Notes: a model not told the origin generated them from the sequence alone. DNA of 64,000 nt from Bordetella genomosp. 13 (GCF_007679965.1 NZ_VEHL01000009.1:186001-250000); one strand, 5' to 3'; counted from the first letter of the stretch, positions 1-9,504 are shown. Numbers and translations: made by a program.

Positions 1-1057
1 CAAAGCCTACGCTGCGCAATCGTCGTCCACGCCGCTGGCGCCGTTCTCCCTCGAACGCCGCACGCCCGGTCCCCAGGACGTCGCCATCGACATCCTGTTC
101 TGCGGCGTCTGCCACTCCGACCTGCACACCGCCCGTGGCGAATGGGCGGGTGTCATGTACCCCAGCGTGCCGGGCCACGAGATCATAGGCCGCGTCACCG
201 CCGTGGGCAGCGCGGTATCCCGATTCAAGGAAGGCGCCATCGTCGGCGTGGGCTGCATGGTCGACAGCTGCCGCCACTGCGGCTCGTGCAGGCTGGGCCT
301 GGAGCAGTACTGCGACGGCGAGTACGGCTTCACCGGCACGTACAACGGCGTGATGAAGGGCAACGGTACCGAGAACACCTACGGCGGCTACTCCGAGGCC
401 ATCGTGGTCGACCAGGCCTTCGTGCTGGACGTGCGCCATGCCGAGAAAGACCTCGCCGCCGCCGCGCCGCTGCTGTGCGCCGGCATCACCACGTGGTCGC
501 CGCTGCGCCGCTGGGGCGCGGGTCCCGGCAAGCGCGTGGGCGTGGTCGGCATCGGCGGCCTGGGCCACATGGGCGTGAAGCTGGCGCATGCGCTGGGCGC
601 GCACGTCGTGGCCTTCACCACCTCGGCCAGCAAGGCCGACGCGGCACGCGCGCTGGGCGCCGACGAGGTCGTGGTGTCCACCGACGACGCCGCCATGGCC
701 GCGCAGGCCAACAGCCTCGATTTCATCCTGAACACCGTGGCCGCCTCGCACGACCTGGACCGCTTCCTGGCGCTCTTGAAGCTGGACGGCACCATGGCCC
801 TGGTCGGCGTGCCGGCCGAGCCGCATCCCGCGCCCTCGGCCTTCTCGTTCATCGGCAAGCGCCGCAGCCTGGCCGGCTCGCTGATCGGCGGCATCGCCGA
901 AACGCAGGAGATGCTGGACTTCTGCGCCGAGCACGGCATCACCTCGGACATCGAGACGATCGCCATGCAGGACATCGAGGCCGCCTACGAACGCATGCTC
1001 AAGGGCGACGTGAAGTACCGCTTCGTCATCGACATGCAGACCCTGCGCGCCAGCTGA
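1..1057 (+). CDS. Zinc-dependent alcohol dehydrogenase (YahK/CAD type), 5' end missing
   Basis: The gene enters from the left edge in the frame beginning at base 2; 351 residues are visible and the true start must lie only a few codons upstream, because the first residues (KAYAAQSS) match the usual N-terminus of the family. Visible motifs are the catalytic-zinc motif CGVCHSDLH (about residues 33-41), the GHE motif (GHEIIGRV), a Cys-rich structural-zinc lobe (CGSC...C, about residues 92-105) and the Rossmann NAD(P) motif GIGGLGHMG. The family reduces aldehydes to alcohols with NADPH in the cytoplasm; the real substrate cannot be told from sequence. It is followed by a convergent mutarotase gene with a 42-bp gap. 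Confidence 0.9.
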   Translation, partial: KAYAAQSSSTPLAPFSLERRTPGPQDVAIDILFCGVCHSDLHTARGEWAGVMYPSVPGHEIIGRVTAVGSAVSRFKEGAIVGVGCMVDSCRHCGSCRLGLEQYCDGEYGFTGTYNGVMKGNGTENTYGGYSEAIVVDQAFVLDVRHAEKDLAAAAPLLCAGITTWSPLRRWGAGPGKRVGVVGIGGLGHMGVKLAHALGAHVVAFTTSASKADAARALGADEVVVSTDDAAMAAQANSLDFILNTVAASHDLDRFLALLKLDGTMALVGVPAEPHPAPSAFSFIGKRRSLAGSLIGGIAETQEMLDFCAEHGITSDIETIAMQDIEAAYERMLKGDVKYRFVIDMQTLRAS

Positions 1058-1099
1058 CCCTCGTCTCGCGGCGTTGCCGTGCGGCGTTGCCGCCCGCGG

Positions 1100-2008
1100 T
1101 CACTCGCCCGTGTCGGCCGCAAGCGCCAGCGCCACCGTCTCGGTGGTGTCGGGTTCCACGGTCAGCGCGTCGTCCATGATGCGCGCGGTCTCGATGCACA
1201 GCATGCGCTGCCACGCATCGCTGGCGAAGTCGGACAGCCGCGCCGACTTGTCTATCCACGGATTCCACACCACCGCCGAGCGCGAGTTCGACGCGGCGAT
1301 CCGCAGCGTGCGGTTCCAGTCGGGATCGTGCACTTCGATGGGCCGGTCCACTTCCTGGTAGATGCGGTCCGTCTCTTCCTGGATGGCGATCTCGCCCTGC
1401 TGGCGGTGCGGCGTCCAGCCGCGCGCCGTGTCCAGGTAGGGCTTGTCCTGCAGGCCATCGATGCGGATGCGCCGGCTGTCCGACACGGCCAGGTAGGTAT
1501 GCAGCGCCAGGCTGACGGTGAAGGGCTTCGAGCCCGTGTTGGTGACCGAGAAGCCCAGTTCCACCGACTTGCCGAAGCGGGCCGTCAGCGCCAGCCGGGC
1601 CGAATGCCGCCACGGCCCCAGGCCGTCGGACAGGTCCAGCAGGAACATCAGTTGCGCCCAGTCCTTGCCCGTCTCGGGCTCGGCCAGCTGCCAGTCCAGC
1701 GTGCGCACCAGGCCGTGCGAGGGTGCGTCGTCCGGCGCCTTCACGCTGTCGCGCACCGATCGCGGGTTGGCCGCGTAGACGCCGAACCAGGGCCAGCACA
1801 CGGGCACGCCGCCGCGCACCGAAGCGCCCGTGCGGAACGAGGCCTGCTCCGAGAGCCAGACCAGCGGCTTGCCGCCCGTGGGCGTGTAGCTCAGCAGTTG
1901 TGCGCCCTGCGGCGCCATCAGCGCCGAACCATGCGGCGTCTCGATGCGCAGGCAGTCCAGCTCGCCCTGGCGTTCGGGGAAGATGCGTACGGGGGCAGCG
2001 GTGTTCAT
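1100..2008 (-). CDS. D-hexose-6-phosphate mutarotase (YeaD/aldose 1-epimerase family)
   Basis: A 302-residue protein starting MNTAAPVRIFPE, the usual length for YeaD-type mutarotases. These cytoplasmic enzymes interconvert alpha and beta anomers of glucose-6-phosphate and related sugars. Supporting features are the conserved blocks GGVPVCWPWFG near residue 70, SHGLVRT with the active-site His, ALHTYLAVSD with a second His, and an acidic TDRIYQE segment toward the C-terminus. The start was chosen at 2008 because AGGAG lies just upstream (CAGGAGACTCGCC before ATG); longer in-frame extensions lack homology-like sequence. It is a single gene, convergent with the alcohol dehydrogenase and divergent from the DUF1810 gene. 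Confidence 0.88.
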   Translation of the reverse strand: MNTAAPVRIFPERQGELDCLRIETPHGSALMAPQGAQLLSYTPTGGKPLVWLSEQASFRTGASVRGGVPVCWPWFGVYAANPRSVRDSVKAPDDAPSHGLVRTLDWQLAEPETGKDWAQLMFLLDLSDGLGPWRHSARLALTARFGKSVELGFSVTNTGSKPFTVSLALHTYLAVSDSRRIRIDGLQDKPYLDTARGWTPHRQQGEIAIQEETDRIYQEVDRPIEVHDPDWNRTLRIAASNSRSAVVWNPWIDKSARLSDFASDAWQRMLCIETARIMDDALTVEPDTTETVALALAADTGE

Positions 2009-2192
2009 GGCGAGTCTCCTGTGGTGTTGCGGACAGTGTAAGACCGCCGGGCGCGGCGCTGTGTTGCAAGCCGTTCCAGGGCGGGCGTGGCACCGTGGCC
2101 GCATGCGCCCTACACTGTACGGACCACCCGCCACGGCCGCGGTGCCCGCGCAGTCTTCACGCGTGGCCAGGCCGGCCCTCCACGAGACGCCC

Positions 2193-2618
2193 ATGAGCGA
2201 AGATCCCTTCAATCTGCAACGCTTCGTCGACGCCCAGCACGAGGTCTATCCTCGAGCGCTGGCCGAACTGGCCCGCGGCCGCAAGACCAGCCACTGGATG
2301 TGGTTCGTCTTTCCGCAGCTGCGCGGGCTGGGCCGCAGCGGCACCGCGCAGTTCTACGGCATCGGCTCGCGCGACGAGGCCTGCGCCTACCTGCGCCATC
2401 CCCTGCTGGGGGCCCGCCTGCGCGAATGCGTGCAGGCGCTGCTGGCGCTGGGCACGGCCGACCCGCACGCCATCTTCGGCTCGCCCGACGACATGAAGCT
2501 GCGGTCCAGCCTGACGCTGTTCGCGGCCATCGGACCCGGCGACGCGGGTGTCGAGGCGGCGCTGGCGCGCTTTTATCCGGAAGGCCCGGACGCGCACACG
2601 CTGCGGCTGCTGGACTAG
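2193..2618 (+). CDS. DUF1810 family protein
   Basis: A 141-residue protein starting MSEDPFNLQRFVDAQ. It matches the small DUF1810 family (sometimes labelled calpastatin in databases, without functional basis) by the central block SHWMWFVFPQLRGLGRS and the later FGSPDDMKLRSSLTLF segment, where members conserve SPDD.K..SS.TLF. No signal peptide or membrane segment is visible, so it should be cytoplasmic and all-alpha. Function is unknown; a link to ADP-ribose or NAD chemistry has been suggested for relatives but nothing here tests it. It ends 9 bp before the convergent soxR stop. Confidence 0.8.
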   Translation: MSEDPFNLQRFVDAQHEVYPRALAELARGRKTSHWMWFVFPQLRGLGRSGTAQFYGIGSRDEACAYLRHPLLGARLRECVQALLALGTADPHAIFGSPDDMKLRSSLTLFAAIGPGDAGVEAALARFYPEGPDAHTLRLLD

Positions 2619-2627
2619 CCGCCGCGG

Positions 2628-3101
2628 TCAGTCATCCGGGAACTCATCCCCCATCCACACCCGGGCTCCGGCACCGTAGCGCGCCGCGCGGTCGTTCGGG
2701 TTGCTCAGCTTGCAGCGCTTGAGCGACAGGCAGCCGCAGCCGATGCAGTGATTCAGGTCCATGTCCAGCCGCTGCAGTTCGGCGATGCGCTGCTTCACGC
2801 GGCCGCGCCACTGCCGCGACATGCGGTCCCATTGCGCCTTGGACGGCGACTTGTCGATGCTGATGCCGCTGAGCTGTTGCGCGATCTCTTCCAGCGTGTA
2901 GCCGATGCGCTGCGAGAACACGATGAAGGCGATCCGCCGCAGGCAGCCGCGCGGGAAGTAGCGCCGGCTGCTGCCCTGGCGCACCGACCGGATCAGGCCC
3001 AGCGACTCGTAGAAGCGCAGCGCGGACGCCGCCACGCCGCTGCGCGCGGCGGCCTCGCCGATGGACAGCAGCGAGGTCTCGTTCATCTCGGTAGGCGACA
3101 T
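2628..3101 (-). CDS. soxR: Redox-sensing MerR-family activator SoxR
   Basis: 157 residues. The N-terminal MerR winged helix (LLSIGEAAARSGVAASALRF, about residues 11-30) is followed by a dimerisation helix and the SoxR-specific [2Fe-2S] ligand motif CIGCGCLSLKRC, with Cys at about 119, 122, 124 and 130. The cluster is oxidised by redox-cycling compounds, which switches the bound promoter on. The ATG at 3101 (MSPTEMNETS) was preferred over 3086 because GGAAAA lies upstream of it; both are possible. It is divergent from the RND efflux operon and sits 20 bp from a SoxR-type promoter. Outside enterics SoxR usually acts directly on efflux and redox genes without SoxS, which fits this context. Confidence 0.95.
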   Translation of the reverse strand: MSPTEMNETSLLSIGEAAARSGVAASALRFYESLGLIRSVRQGSSRRYFPRGCLRRIAFIVFSQRIGYTLEEIAQQLSGISIDKSPSKAQWDRMSRQWRGRVKQRIAELQRLDMDLNHCIGCGCLSLKRCKLSNPNDRAARYGAGARVWMGDEFPDD

Positions 3102-3121
3102 AGTTTTCCGTAGAGTCTTTA

Positions 3122-3152
3122 TTGACTTGAAGTTCACTTGAACTTTTACCAT
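3122..3152 (+). promoter_or_regulatory. SoxR-type promoter of the RND efflux operon (19-bp spacer)
   Basis: TTGACT (3122-3127) and TACCAT (3147-3152) are separated by 19 bp, the over-long spacer typical of MerR/SoxR-activated promoters. The spacer holds an imperfect dyad, TTGAAG-ttca-CTTGAA, close to the known SoxR half-sites (CTCAAG...CTTGAG). It points toward the efflux genes and lies just upstream of soxR, so it could also serve autoregulation. Confidence 0.75.
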
Positions 3153-3309
3153 GCGCCCACTCATCAACCGGGGATATCCCCGCTGCTTGCGCGGGCGCTG
3201 GCATACGGTCGGCAGGGTTCGAGGCATGGCCTAGTGCGATAGGCACATCTTGGATCTTGGCCGCACGCATCGGGCGCACCACGATGGCGGCTTTCGACCT
3301 CGACTCAGC

Positions 3310-4494
3310 ATGCACGCGCCTCCCATGCCCGGCCCCCACGCCCTTCGCCGCCTCCATCCCTTGCCCGCCCGGCTTCTGGCGGGCGCCCTGACCCTGGCGC
3401 TGGCCGCCTGCCAGCAGCCGTCCTCCGACGCCGCGCCGCCCGTGCCCGAAGTGGGCGTCGCCGTCGTCCAGCCGCGTACCGTCCAGTTGAAGGACGAGTT
3501 CAACGGCCGCCTCGAGGCGGTCGACGCCGTGGCGCTGCGCCCGCGCGTCAGCGGCTATCTCGACCGGGTCGCCTTCAAGGAAGGCGAGGTCGTCAAGCAG
3601 GGCGACGTGCTGTTCGTCATCGACCCGCGGCCCTACCGCATCGCGCTGGATCGCGCCGTCGCCCAGCAGCAGCAGGCCCGCGCGGCGGCCAACCTGGCGC
3701 GCGTGCAGCTGACCCGCGCACAGGCGCTGATCAAGGCGCGCGCCACCTCGCAGGAAGAACTCGACAACGCGCAGGCCGCGCAGGCGCAGGCGCAGGCCTC
3801 GCTGCGCGCGGCCGACGCGGCGGTGGACGATGCCAGGCTGAACCTGGGCTACACCGAAGTGCGCGCGCCGATCGCGGGCCGCGCCGGCCGCGCGCTGCTG
3901 ACCGTGGGCAACCTGGCGCGCGCCGACCAGTCGCTGCTGACCACCGTGGTCTCGCAGGACCCGCTGTACGTGTACTTCGATTACGACGAGCAGAGCTTCC
4001 TGCGCGATGCCGCCGACGGCGGCGGCCGACGCGGCGCGCACGCCTCGGTGGGCATCGCGCTGGCCAACGAGCAGGGCTTCCCGCATACGGGCGCCGTCGA
4101 TTTCCTGGACAACCGGCTCGATCCCGCCACCGGCACCATCCGCGCCCGCGCGCGGCTGGCCAATCCCGGCCAGGCCTTCGTGCCCGGCCTGTACGCGCGG
4201 GTGCAGCTGGACGGTGCCGCGGCGCAGGACGCCCTGCTGGTCGACGACAAGGCCGTGTTGACCGACCAGAGCCAGAAGTACGTGTACGTGATCGGTCCCG
4301 GCGACAAGGCGCTGCGCCGCGACGTGACCGTGGGCCGCGCCGTCGACGGCCTGCGCATCGTCCAGTCGGGGCTGAAGCCGGGCGACCAGGTCGTGGTCGA
4401 GGGCTTCCAGAAGATCTTCTACCCCGGCGCGCCGGTCAAGCCGGTGGCGCTGGCAGGGCAAGCCGCCGGCGGCGACGCCGGCCAGAAGCGATAG
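3310..4494 (+). CDS. RND efflux periplasmic adaptor lipoprotein (MexE/MexH-like)
   Basis: A 394-residue membrane-fusion protein starting MHAPPMPGPHALRR. A basic N-terminus, hydrophobic segment and lipobox LALAAC predict lipidation at Cys34. Downstream come the barrel-sandwich hybrid domain (VSGYLDRVAFKEGEVVKQGD), a long Ala/Gln-rich alpha-hairpin (about residues 120-185), the second lipoyl half (YTEVRAPIAGR) and the beta-barrel and membrane-proximal domains. It bridges the inner-membrane pump and the outer-membrane channel. A second ATG at 3325 is equally possible; neither has a clear Shine-Dalgarno. It is the first gene of a three-gene operon under a SoxR-type promoter and ends 11 bp before the pump gene. 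Confidence 0.92.
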   Translation: MHAPPMPGPHALRRLHPLPARLLAGALTLALAACQQPSSDAAPPVPEVGVAVVQPRTVQLKDEFNGRLEAVDAVALRPRVSGYLDRVAFKEGEVVKQGDVLFVIDPRPYRIALDRAVAQQQQARAAANLARVQLTRAQALIKARATSQEELDNAQAAQAQAQASLRAADAAVDDARLNLGYTEVRAPIAGRAGRALLTVGNLARADQSLLTTVVSQDPLYVYFDYDEQSFLRDAADGGGRRGAHASVGIALANEQGFPHTGAVDFLDNRLDPATGTIRARARLANPGQAFVPGLYARVQLDGAAAQDALLVDDKAVLTDQSQKYVYVIGPGDKALRRDVTVGRAVDGLRIVQSGLKPGDQVVVEGFQKIFYPGAPVKPVALAGQAAGGDAGQKR

Positions 4495-4505
4495 GTCGGC
4501 ACGCC

Positions 4506-7500
4506 ATGGATTTCTCCAAGTTCTTCATCGACCGGCCGATCTTCGCCATCGTGCTGTCCATCATCCTTTTCGCGGTGGGCCTGATTGCCATTCCCGTGCT
4601 GCCCACGGGCGAGTACCCCGAGGTCGTGCCGCCCAGCGTGGTCGTGCGCGCCACCTATCCCGGCGCCAATCCCAAGGAGATCGCCGAGTCCGTCGCCGCG
4701 CCGCTCGAAGAGGCCATCAACGGCGTCGAGGGCATCATGTACATGAAGTCCGTGTCCAGCTCGGACGGCAGCCTGCAGGTGGTCGTCACGTTCCAGCCCG
4801 GCATCGATCCCGACACGGCGGCGGTGCGCGTGCAGAACCGCGTCAGCCAGTCGTTGTCGCGCCTGCCCGAAGAGGTGCGCCAGTTCGGCGTGACCACGCA
4901 GAAGCAGTCGCCCACGCCGCTGATGTACATCAGCCTGTATTCGCCGGACAACAGCCGGGGCGACCTGTACCTGCGCAACTACCTGCTGCTGCACGTGAAG
5001 GACGAGCTCTCGCGCCTGACGGGCGTGGGCGACGTCGGCCTGTACGGCTCGGGCGACTACGCCATGCGGCTGTGGCTCGATCCCAACCGCCTGGCCGCGC
5101 GCGGCCTGGCCGCGGGCGACGTGCTGCGCGCGGTGCGCGAGCAGAACGTGCAGGTCTCGGCGGGGCAGCTGGGCGCCGAGCCCAGCCCCAAGGCGGGCGA
5201 CTTCCTGACGCCCATCAACGTGCGCGGCCGCCTGAAGACCATCGAGGAATTCGGCGGCATCGTGCTGAGCGCGGGCGCCGACGGCCAGGTGGTCAAGCTG
5301 TCAGACGTGGCGCGCCTGGAACTGGGCGCCGGCGACTACACCTTGCGCGCCTACTTCGACGACAGGAACTCCGCCGCGCTGGGCATCTTCCTGTCGCCGA
5401 ACGCCAACTCGCTGGCCGTCGCGCGCGCCGTCTACGCCAAGCTGGACGAACTGGCGCAGCGCTTTCCCAGCGGCGTGGCGTACCGGCCGGTATGGGATCC
5501 GACGGTCTTCGTGCGCGATTCCATCAAGGCCGTGCAGCACACGCTGATCGAGGCCGTGGTGCTGGTGGTGTTCGTGGTGATCCTGTTCCTGCAGACCTGG
5601 CGCGCCTCGATCATTCCGCTGGTGGCCGTGCCGGTGTCGGTGGTGGGCACCTTCGCGTTCCTGTTGCTGCTGGGCTATTCCATCAATACGCTGACGCTGT
5701 TCGGGCTGGTGCTGGCCATCGGCATCGTGGTGGACGACGCCATCGTGGTGGTCGAGAACGTCGAGCGCAACATCGCGCGCGGCTTGAGCCCGCGCGACGC
5801 CGCGCACCAGGCCATGAAGGAAGTGTCCGGGCCCATCATCGCCATCATGCTGGTGCTGTGCGCGGTGTTCGTACCCATGGCCTTCCTGAGCGGGGTCACC
5901 GGCCAGTTCTATAAGCAGTTCGCCGTCACCATCGCCATCTCCACGGTGATCTCCACCATCAACTCGCTGACGCTGTCGCCCGCGCTGGCCGCGCGGCTGC
6001 TGCGGCCGCACGGCGCGCCGCCCGACCGCCTGTCGCGCGCCCTGGATGCGATGCTCGGCTGGCTGTTCCGGCCGTTCAACCGCTTCTTCCAGCGCAGTTC
6101 CGACGGCTACCACGGCGTGGTGGGCCGGTCGCTCAAGCGCCGCGGCCTGGTGTTTGCGGTGTATGCGGTGCTGTTGGCCGGCACGGCCTGGCTGTTCAAC
6201 ACGGTGCCGTCCGGTTTCATCCCCACGCAGGACAAGCTGTACCTGTTCGCGGGCGCCAAGCTGCCCGAGGGCGCCTCGCTGGCGCGCACCACCGAGGTGG
6301 TGCGGCAGATGACCCGCATGGCGCTGGAGACCGAAGGCGTCGAGATGATGGTGGGCTTCGCCGGCCTGAATGCGCTGCAGCAGACCAACACGCCCAACAT
6401 CACCAACTCGTACGTCATCCTCAAGCCCTTCGGCGAACGCACGCGCAGCGCGGCCGAGATCAACGCCGAGCTCAGCGCCAAGTTCGCCACCATCAAGGGC
6501 GGCTTCGCCTATGCGCTGATGCCGCCGCCCATCGAGGGCCTGGGCAACGGCTCGGGCTACTCGCTGTACCTGGAGGATCGCGGCGGGCTGGGCTGGGGCG
6601 CGCTGCAGCAGGTCACCGACGCCTTCAAGGCCGCGGTGGCGCAGACGCCGGGCATGGGCTATCCCGTCAGTTCCTACCAGGCCAACATCCCGCAGCTGGA
6701 AGTCAACGTGGACCGCATCAAGGCCAAGGCGCAGGGCGTGTCGCTGACGGAACTGTTCCAGACCCTGCAGGTGTACCTGGGATCGAGCTACGTCAACGAC
6801 TTCAACCTGTTCGGGCGCGTCTACCGCGTCATGGCGCAGGCCGACGCCGACCATCGCCAGGCCGTGGCCGACATCGGCAACCTGCGCGTGCGCAACGCGG
6901 CGGGCGAGATGGTGCCCATAGGGGCCATGGTCACCGTCACGCCCACTTTCGGCCCGGACCCGGTGATGCGCTACAACGGCTATCCCGCCGCCGATCTCAT
7001 CGGCGAATCCGATGCGCGCGTGCTGTCCTCGGGGCAGACCATCGCCAGGCTGGAAGAGATCGCCCGGCAGGTGCTGCCGCCCGGCATCGTGCTGGAATGG
7101 AGTGACCTGAGCTACCAGCAGGTCACGCAGAGCAACGCGGCCTTCGTCGTGTTCCCGCTGGCGCTGATGCTGGTGTTCCTGGTGCTGGCCGCCCTGTATG
7201 AAAGCTGGACGCTGCCGCTGGCGGTGATCCTGATCGTGCCGGTGTGCATGTGCGCCGCGCTGTTCGGCGTGTGGCTGTCCGGCGGCGACAACAACGTGTT
7301 CGTGCAGGTCGGCCTGGTGGTGCTGATGGGGCTGGCTTGCAAGAACGCCATCCTTATCGTCGAGTTCGCGCGCGAGCTGGAGATGCAGGGCAAGGGCATC
7401 GTGGAGGCCGCGCTGCAGGCGTGCCATCTGCGGCTGCGGCCCATCGTCATGACGTCGGTGGCCTTCATCGCGGGCTCCGTGCCCTTGCTGCTCAGCACCG

Positions 7501-7679
7501 GGGCGGGCGCCGAAGTGCGCGCCGCCACCGGCGTCACCGTGTTCGGCGGCATGCTGGGCGTGACGCTGTTCGGGCTGTTCCTGACGCCGGTCTTCTACGT
7601 CGCCATCCGCAAGCTGGCGGGCACTCCGCTGGCCGGGCACCATCATGCGCCTGCCGCGCTGGAAGGAGAACAACCATGA
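4506..7679 (+). CDS. RND multidrug efflux pump, HAE1 family (MexF/MexI-like)
   Basis: 1057 residues, the standard length of a proton-driven hydrophobe/amphiphile exporter. The start MDFSKFFIDRPIFAIVLSI is the canonical first transmembrane helix. The proton-relay Asp pair occurs in TM4 (GIVVDDAIVVVEN, Asp near 410-411), with periplasmic porter loops (GVEGIMYMKS, DNSRGDLYLRNY) and a second membrane half (GLACKNAILIVEFARE). It exports drugs or redox-active compounds in a tripartite complex with the flanking adaptor and channel. Its last codon overlaps the ATG of the channel gene (ATGA). A SoxR promoter suggests substrates such as phenazine- or quinone-like molecules, but this is inference. Confidence 0.95.
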   Translation: MDFSKFFIDRPIFAIVLSIILFAVGLIAIPVLPTGEYPEVVPPSVVVRATYPGANPKEIAESVAAPLEEAINGVEGIMYMKSVSSSDGSLQVVVTFQPGIDPDTAAVRVQNRVSQSLSRLPEEVRQFGVTTQKQSPTPLMYISLYSPDNSRGDLYLRNYLLLHVKDELSRLTGVGDVGLYGSGDYAMRLWLDPNRLAARGLAAGDVLRAVREQNVQVSAGQLGAEPSPKAGDFLTPINVRGRLKTIEEFGGIVLSAGADGQVVKLSDVARLELGAGDYTLRAYFDDRNSAALGIFLSPNANSLAVARAVYAKLDELAQRFPSGVAYRPVWDPTVFVRDSIKAVQHTLIEAVVLVVFVVILFLQTWRASIIPLVAVPVSVVGTFAFLLLLGYSINTLTLFGLVLAIGIVVDDAIVVVENVERNIARGLSPRDAAHQAMKEVSGPIIAIMLVLCAVFVPMAFLSGVTGQFYKQFAVTIAISTVISTINSLTLSPALAARLLRPHGAPPDRLSRALDAMLGWLFRPFNRFFQRSSDGYHGVVGRSLKRRGLVFAVYAVLLAGTAWLFNTVPSGFIPTQDKLYLFAGAKLPEGASLARTTEVVRQMTRMALETEGVEMMVGFAGLNALQQTNTPNITNSYVILKPFGERTRSAAEINAELSAKFATIKGGFAYALMPPPIEGLGNGSGYSLYLEDRGGLGWGALQQVTDAFKAAVAQTPGMGYPVSSYQANIPQLEVNVDRIKAKAQGVSLTELFQTLQVYLGSSYVNDFNLFGRVYRVMAQADADHRQAVADIGNLRVRNAAGEMVPIGAMVTVTPTFGPDPVMRYNGYPAADLIGESDARVLSSGQTIARLEEIARQVLPPGIVLEWSDLSYQQVTQSNAAFVVFPLALMLVFLVLAALYESWTLPLAVILIVPVCMCAALFGVWLSGGDNNVFVQVGLVVLMGLACKNAILIVEFARELEMQGKGIVEAALQACHLRLRPIVMTSVAFIAGSVPLLLSTGAGAEVRAATGVTVFGGMLGVTLFGLFLTPVFYVAIRKLAGTPLAGHHHAPAALEGEQP

Positions 7680-9307
7680 GCGCGCGCATCGCCCGCCAGT
7701 CGATTTTGCTGGCGTCGCTGACGCTGATGCTTTCCGCCTGCGCGGTCGGCCCGGATTACCAGCGTCCCGCGTCGGCGCTGCCCGAGCGCTATGCGCGTGA
7801 CGACGCGGCGGCCGCGCGCGGCAGCGCGGCCGATGACGCGCCAGCGCCGCAACGCGCCGACATCGCCTTCTGGCAGGGCTTCGGCGATCCCGTGCTCAGC
7901 GACCTGGTCGCGCAGGCCTACACGGCCAACCACGACCTGCGCATCGCCATCTCGCGCTACGACGCGGCCAGCGCCTTGCTGTCCAATGCCAGGCTGGACC
8001 GCTATCCCACCGTCACGGCCGGCGGCCAGGTGGGCCATCAGCTGCTGAGCCGCGACGAGGCCTTCGGCGCGCCGCGCGACCAACGCAGTTCGCCCACCTC
8101 CGGAATCGCGGCCAACGCCTCGTGGGAGCTCGACCTGTTCGGACGCGTGCGCCGCGGCGTCGAGGCGCAGCGCGCCGACACGGAGGCCAGCGCGGCCGAC
8201 CTGCGGGCGGTGCGCGTGACCATCGCGGGCGAGGTGGGGCAAAGCTACATGCAGCTGCGCGGCGCGCAGCGGCGCCTTCAAGTGGCGCGCGACAATGCCC
8301 GCAACCAGAGGGAGACGCTGGCGCTGGTGCAGGCGCGCGTGGACGCCGGCCGCGGTTCCGACCTGGACGTGCTGCGCGCCCGCGCGCAATACGAGTCCAC
8401 GGCCTCGCGCATCGCGGCGTACGAGGCCATCATCGGCGTGAACCAGCATCGGTTGGCTGTGCTGACGGGGCAACCGCCGGAAGCGTTGATCGCGCGGTTG
8501 AGTGCGGCCGACAGCGCTGCAGCCAGAGACGGCAACGCCGATCACGGGCCAGGCGGCGAGGCGTCTGCCTACAGCGGCGTTGCCGCCGCTGGTGCATCGG
8601 GCAATGGCTGGACCCGCAACGACGCGGTTGCGCCGTTGCCCATGCCGCCCGCCATCGATCCGGGCGTCCCCGGCGATCTGCTGCGCCGCCGCCCCGACAT
8701 CGCCGCGGCCGAGGCTCGGCTGCACGCCGCCACGGCGCGCATCGGCGTGGCCACCGCCGGCCTGTATCCGCGCTTCACGCTGATGGGCCTCATCGGCAGC
8801 AGCACGGCCAGCTACGACGTCTTCCGCGAGGGCAGCGACCGCAACCTGATCGCGCTGGGCATCGACTGGTCTTTCCTGGACGTCGGCCGCGTGCGCGCCC
8901 GCATCGCCGCCAGCGATGCCGACGCCGCGGGCCTGCTGGCCTCGTACCAGCAGACCGTGCTGCGCGCCGCGGAAGAAACCGAGAACGCCCTGCTGACCCT
9001 GTCCCGCACGCAGGTCGAGGCCGGCCACCTGCGGCGCGCCGCCGACAGCAGCGCGCAGGCCAGCTCCGTGGCCCGCGCTCGGTTCGAGGCCGGCGCCATC
9101 GGCTTCTTCGAGGTGCTGGACATCGAGCGCAGCCGCCTGCAGGCCGAGGACGCGTCCGCCGATGCCGATACGCGCCAGGCCGTGGCGGCGGTGTCGCTGT
9201 ACCGGGCGTTGGCGGGGGGATGGCTGCCGGGGACGCCGCAGGCTGTTCCGGCGCCCGCCGCCGCGGCATCGGCCACGCCGGTTGCCGACGCGTCCGCGGC
9301 GCGCTAG
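7676..9307 (+). CDS. Outer-membrane efflux channel lipoprotein (OprM/NodT family) with linker insertion
   Basis: A 543-residue TolC-like factor. The lipobox LMLSAC predicts lipidation at Cys22, followed by the typical VGPDYQRP. Two structural repeats are visible, the second opening with DLLRRRPDIAAAEARL. The linker between repeats is expanded to about 65 residues by a Gly/Ala/Ser-rich segment (roughly residues 275-321, bases 8500-8640), where relatives usually have about 20 and total about 480 residues. A good ribosome site (GGAAGGAG) precedes the ATG, which overlaps the pump stop codon, so translation is coupled. It completes the tripartite RND pump. Confidence 0.93.
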   Translation: MSARIARQSILLASLTLMLSACAVGPDYQRPASALPERYARDDAAAARGSAADDAPAPQRADIAFWQGFGDPVLSDLVAQAYTANHDLRIAISRYDAASALLSNARLDRYPTVTAGGQVGHQLLSRDEAFGAPRDQRSSPTSGIAANASWELDLFGRVRRGVEAQRADTEASAADLRAVRVTIAGEVGQSYMQLRGAQRRLQVARDNARNQRETLALVQARVDAGRGSDLDVLRARAQYESTASRIAAYEAIIGVNQHRLAVLTGQPPEALIARLSAADSAAARDGNADHGPGGEASAYSGVAAAGASGNGWTRNDAVAPLPMPPAIDPGVPGDLLRRRPDIAAAEARLHAATARIGVATAGLYPRFTLMGLIGSSTASYDVFREGSDRNLIALGIDWSFLDVGRVRARIAASDADAAGLLASYQQTVLRAAEETENALLTLSRTQVEAGHLRRAADSSAQASSVARARFEAGAIGFFEVLDIERSRLQAEDASADADTRQAVAAVSLYRALAGGWLPGTPQAVPAPAAAASATPVADASAAR

Positions 9308-9504
9308 TCGCCGCGCCGCAAAACGCTTGCTTACGGATCTCGCCGATTGCGGCGGGATTCGTAGCGCGTTTTACGTCTGCTTGCCTCGTGCCCCGGCAGC
9401 CCCCTGTGCAGCGTCGAAATACTGACATATGGTTGAACACGCCCGTCCACGCGCGGGCGCCCCCCATGCCAGAGACCGACCCAGCGGCCCCCCGGAGGCG
9501 CAAA

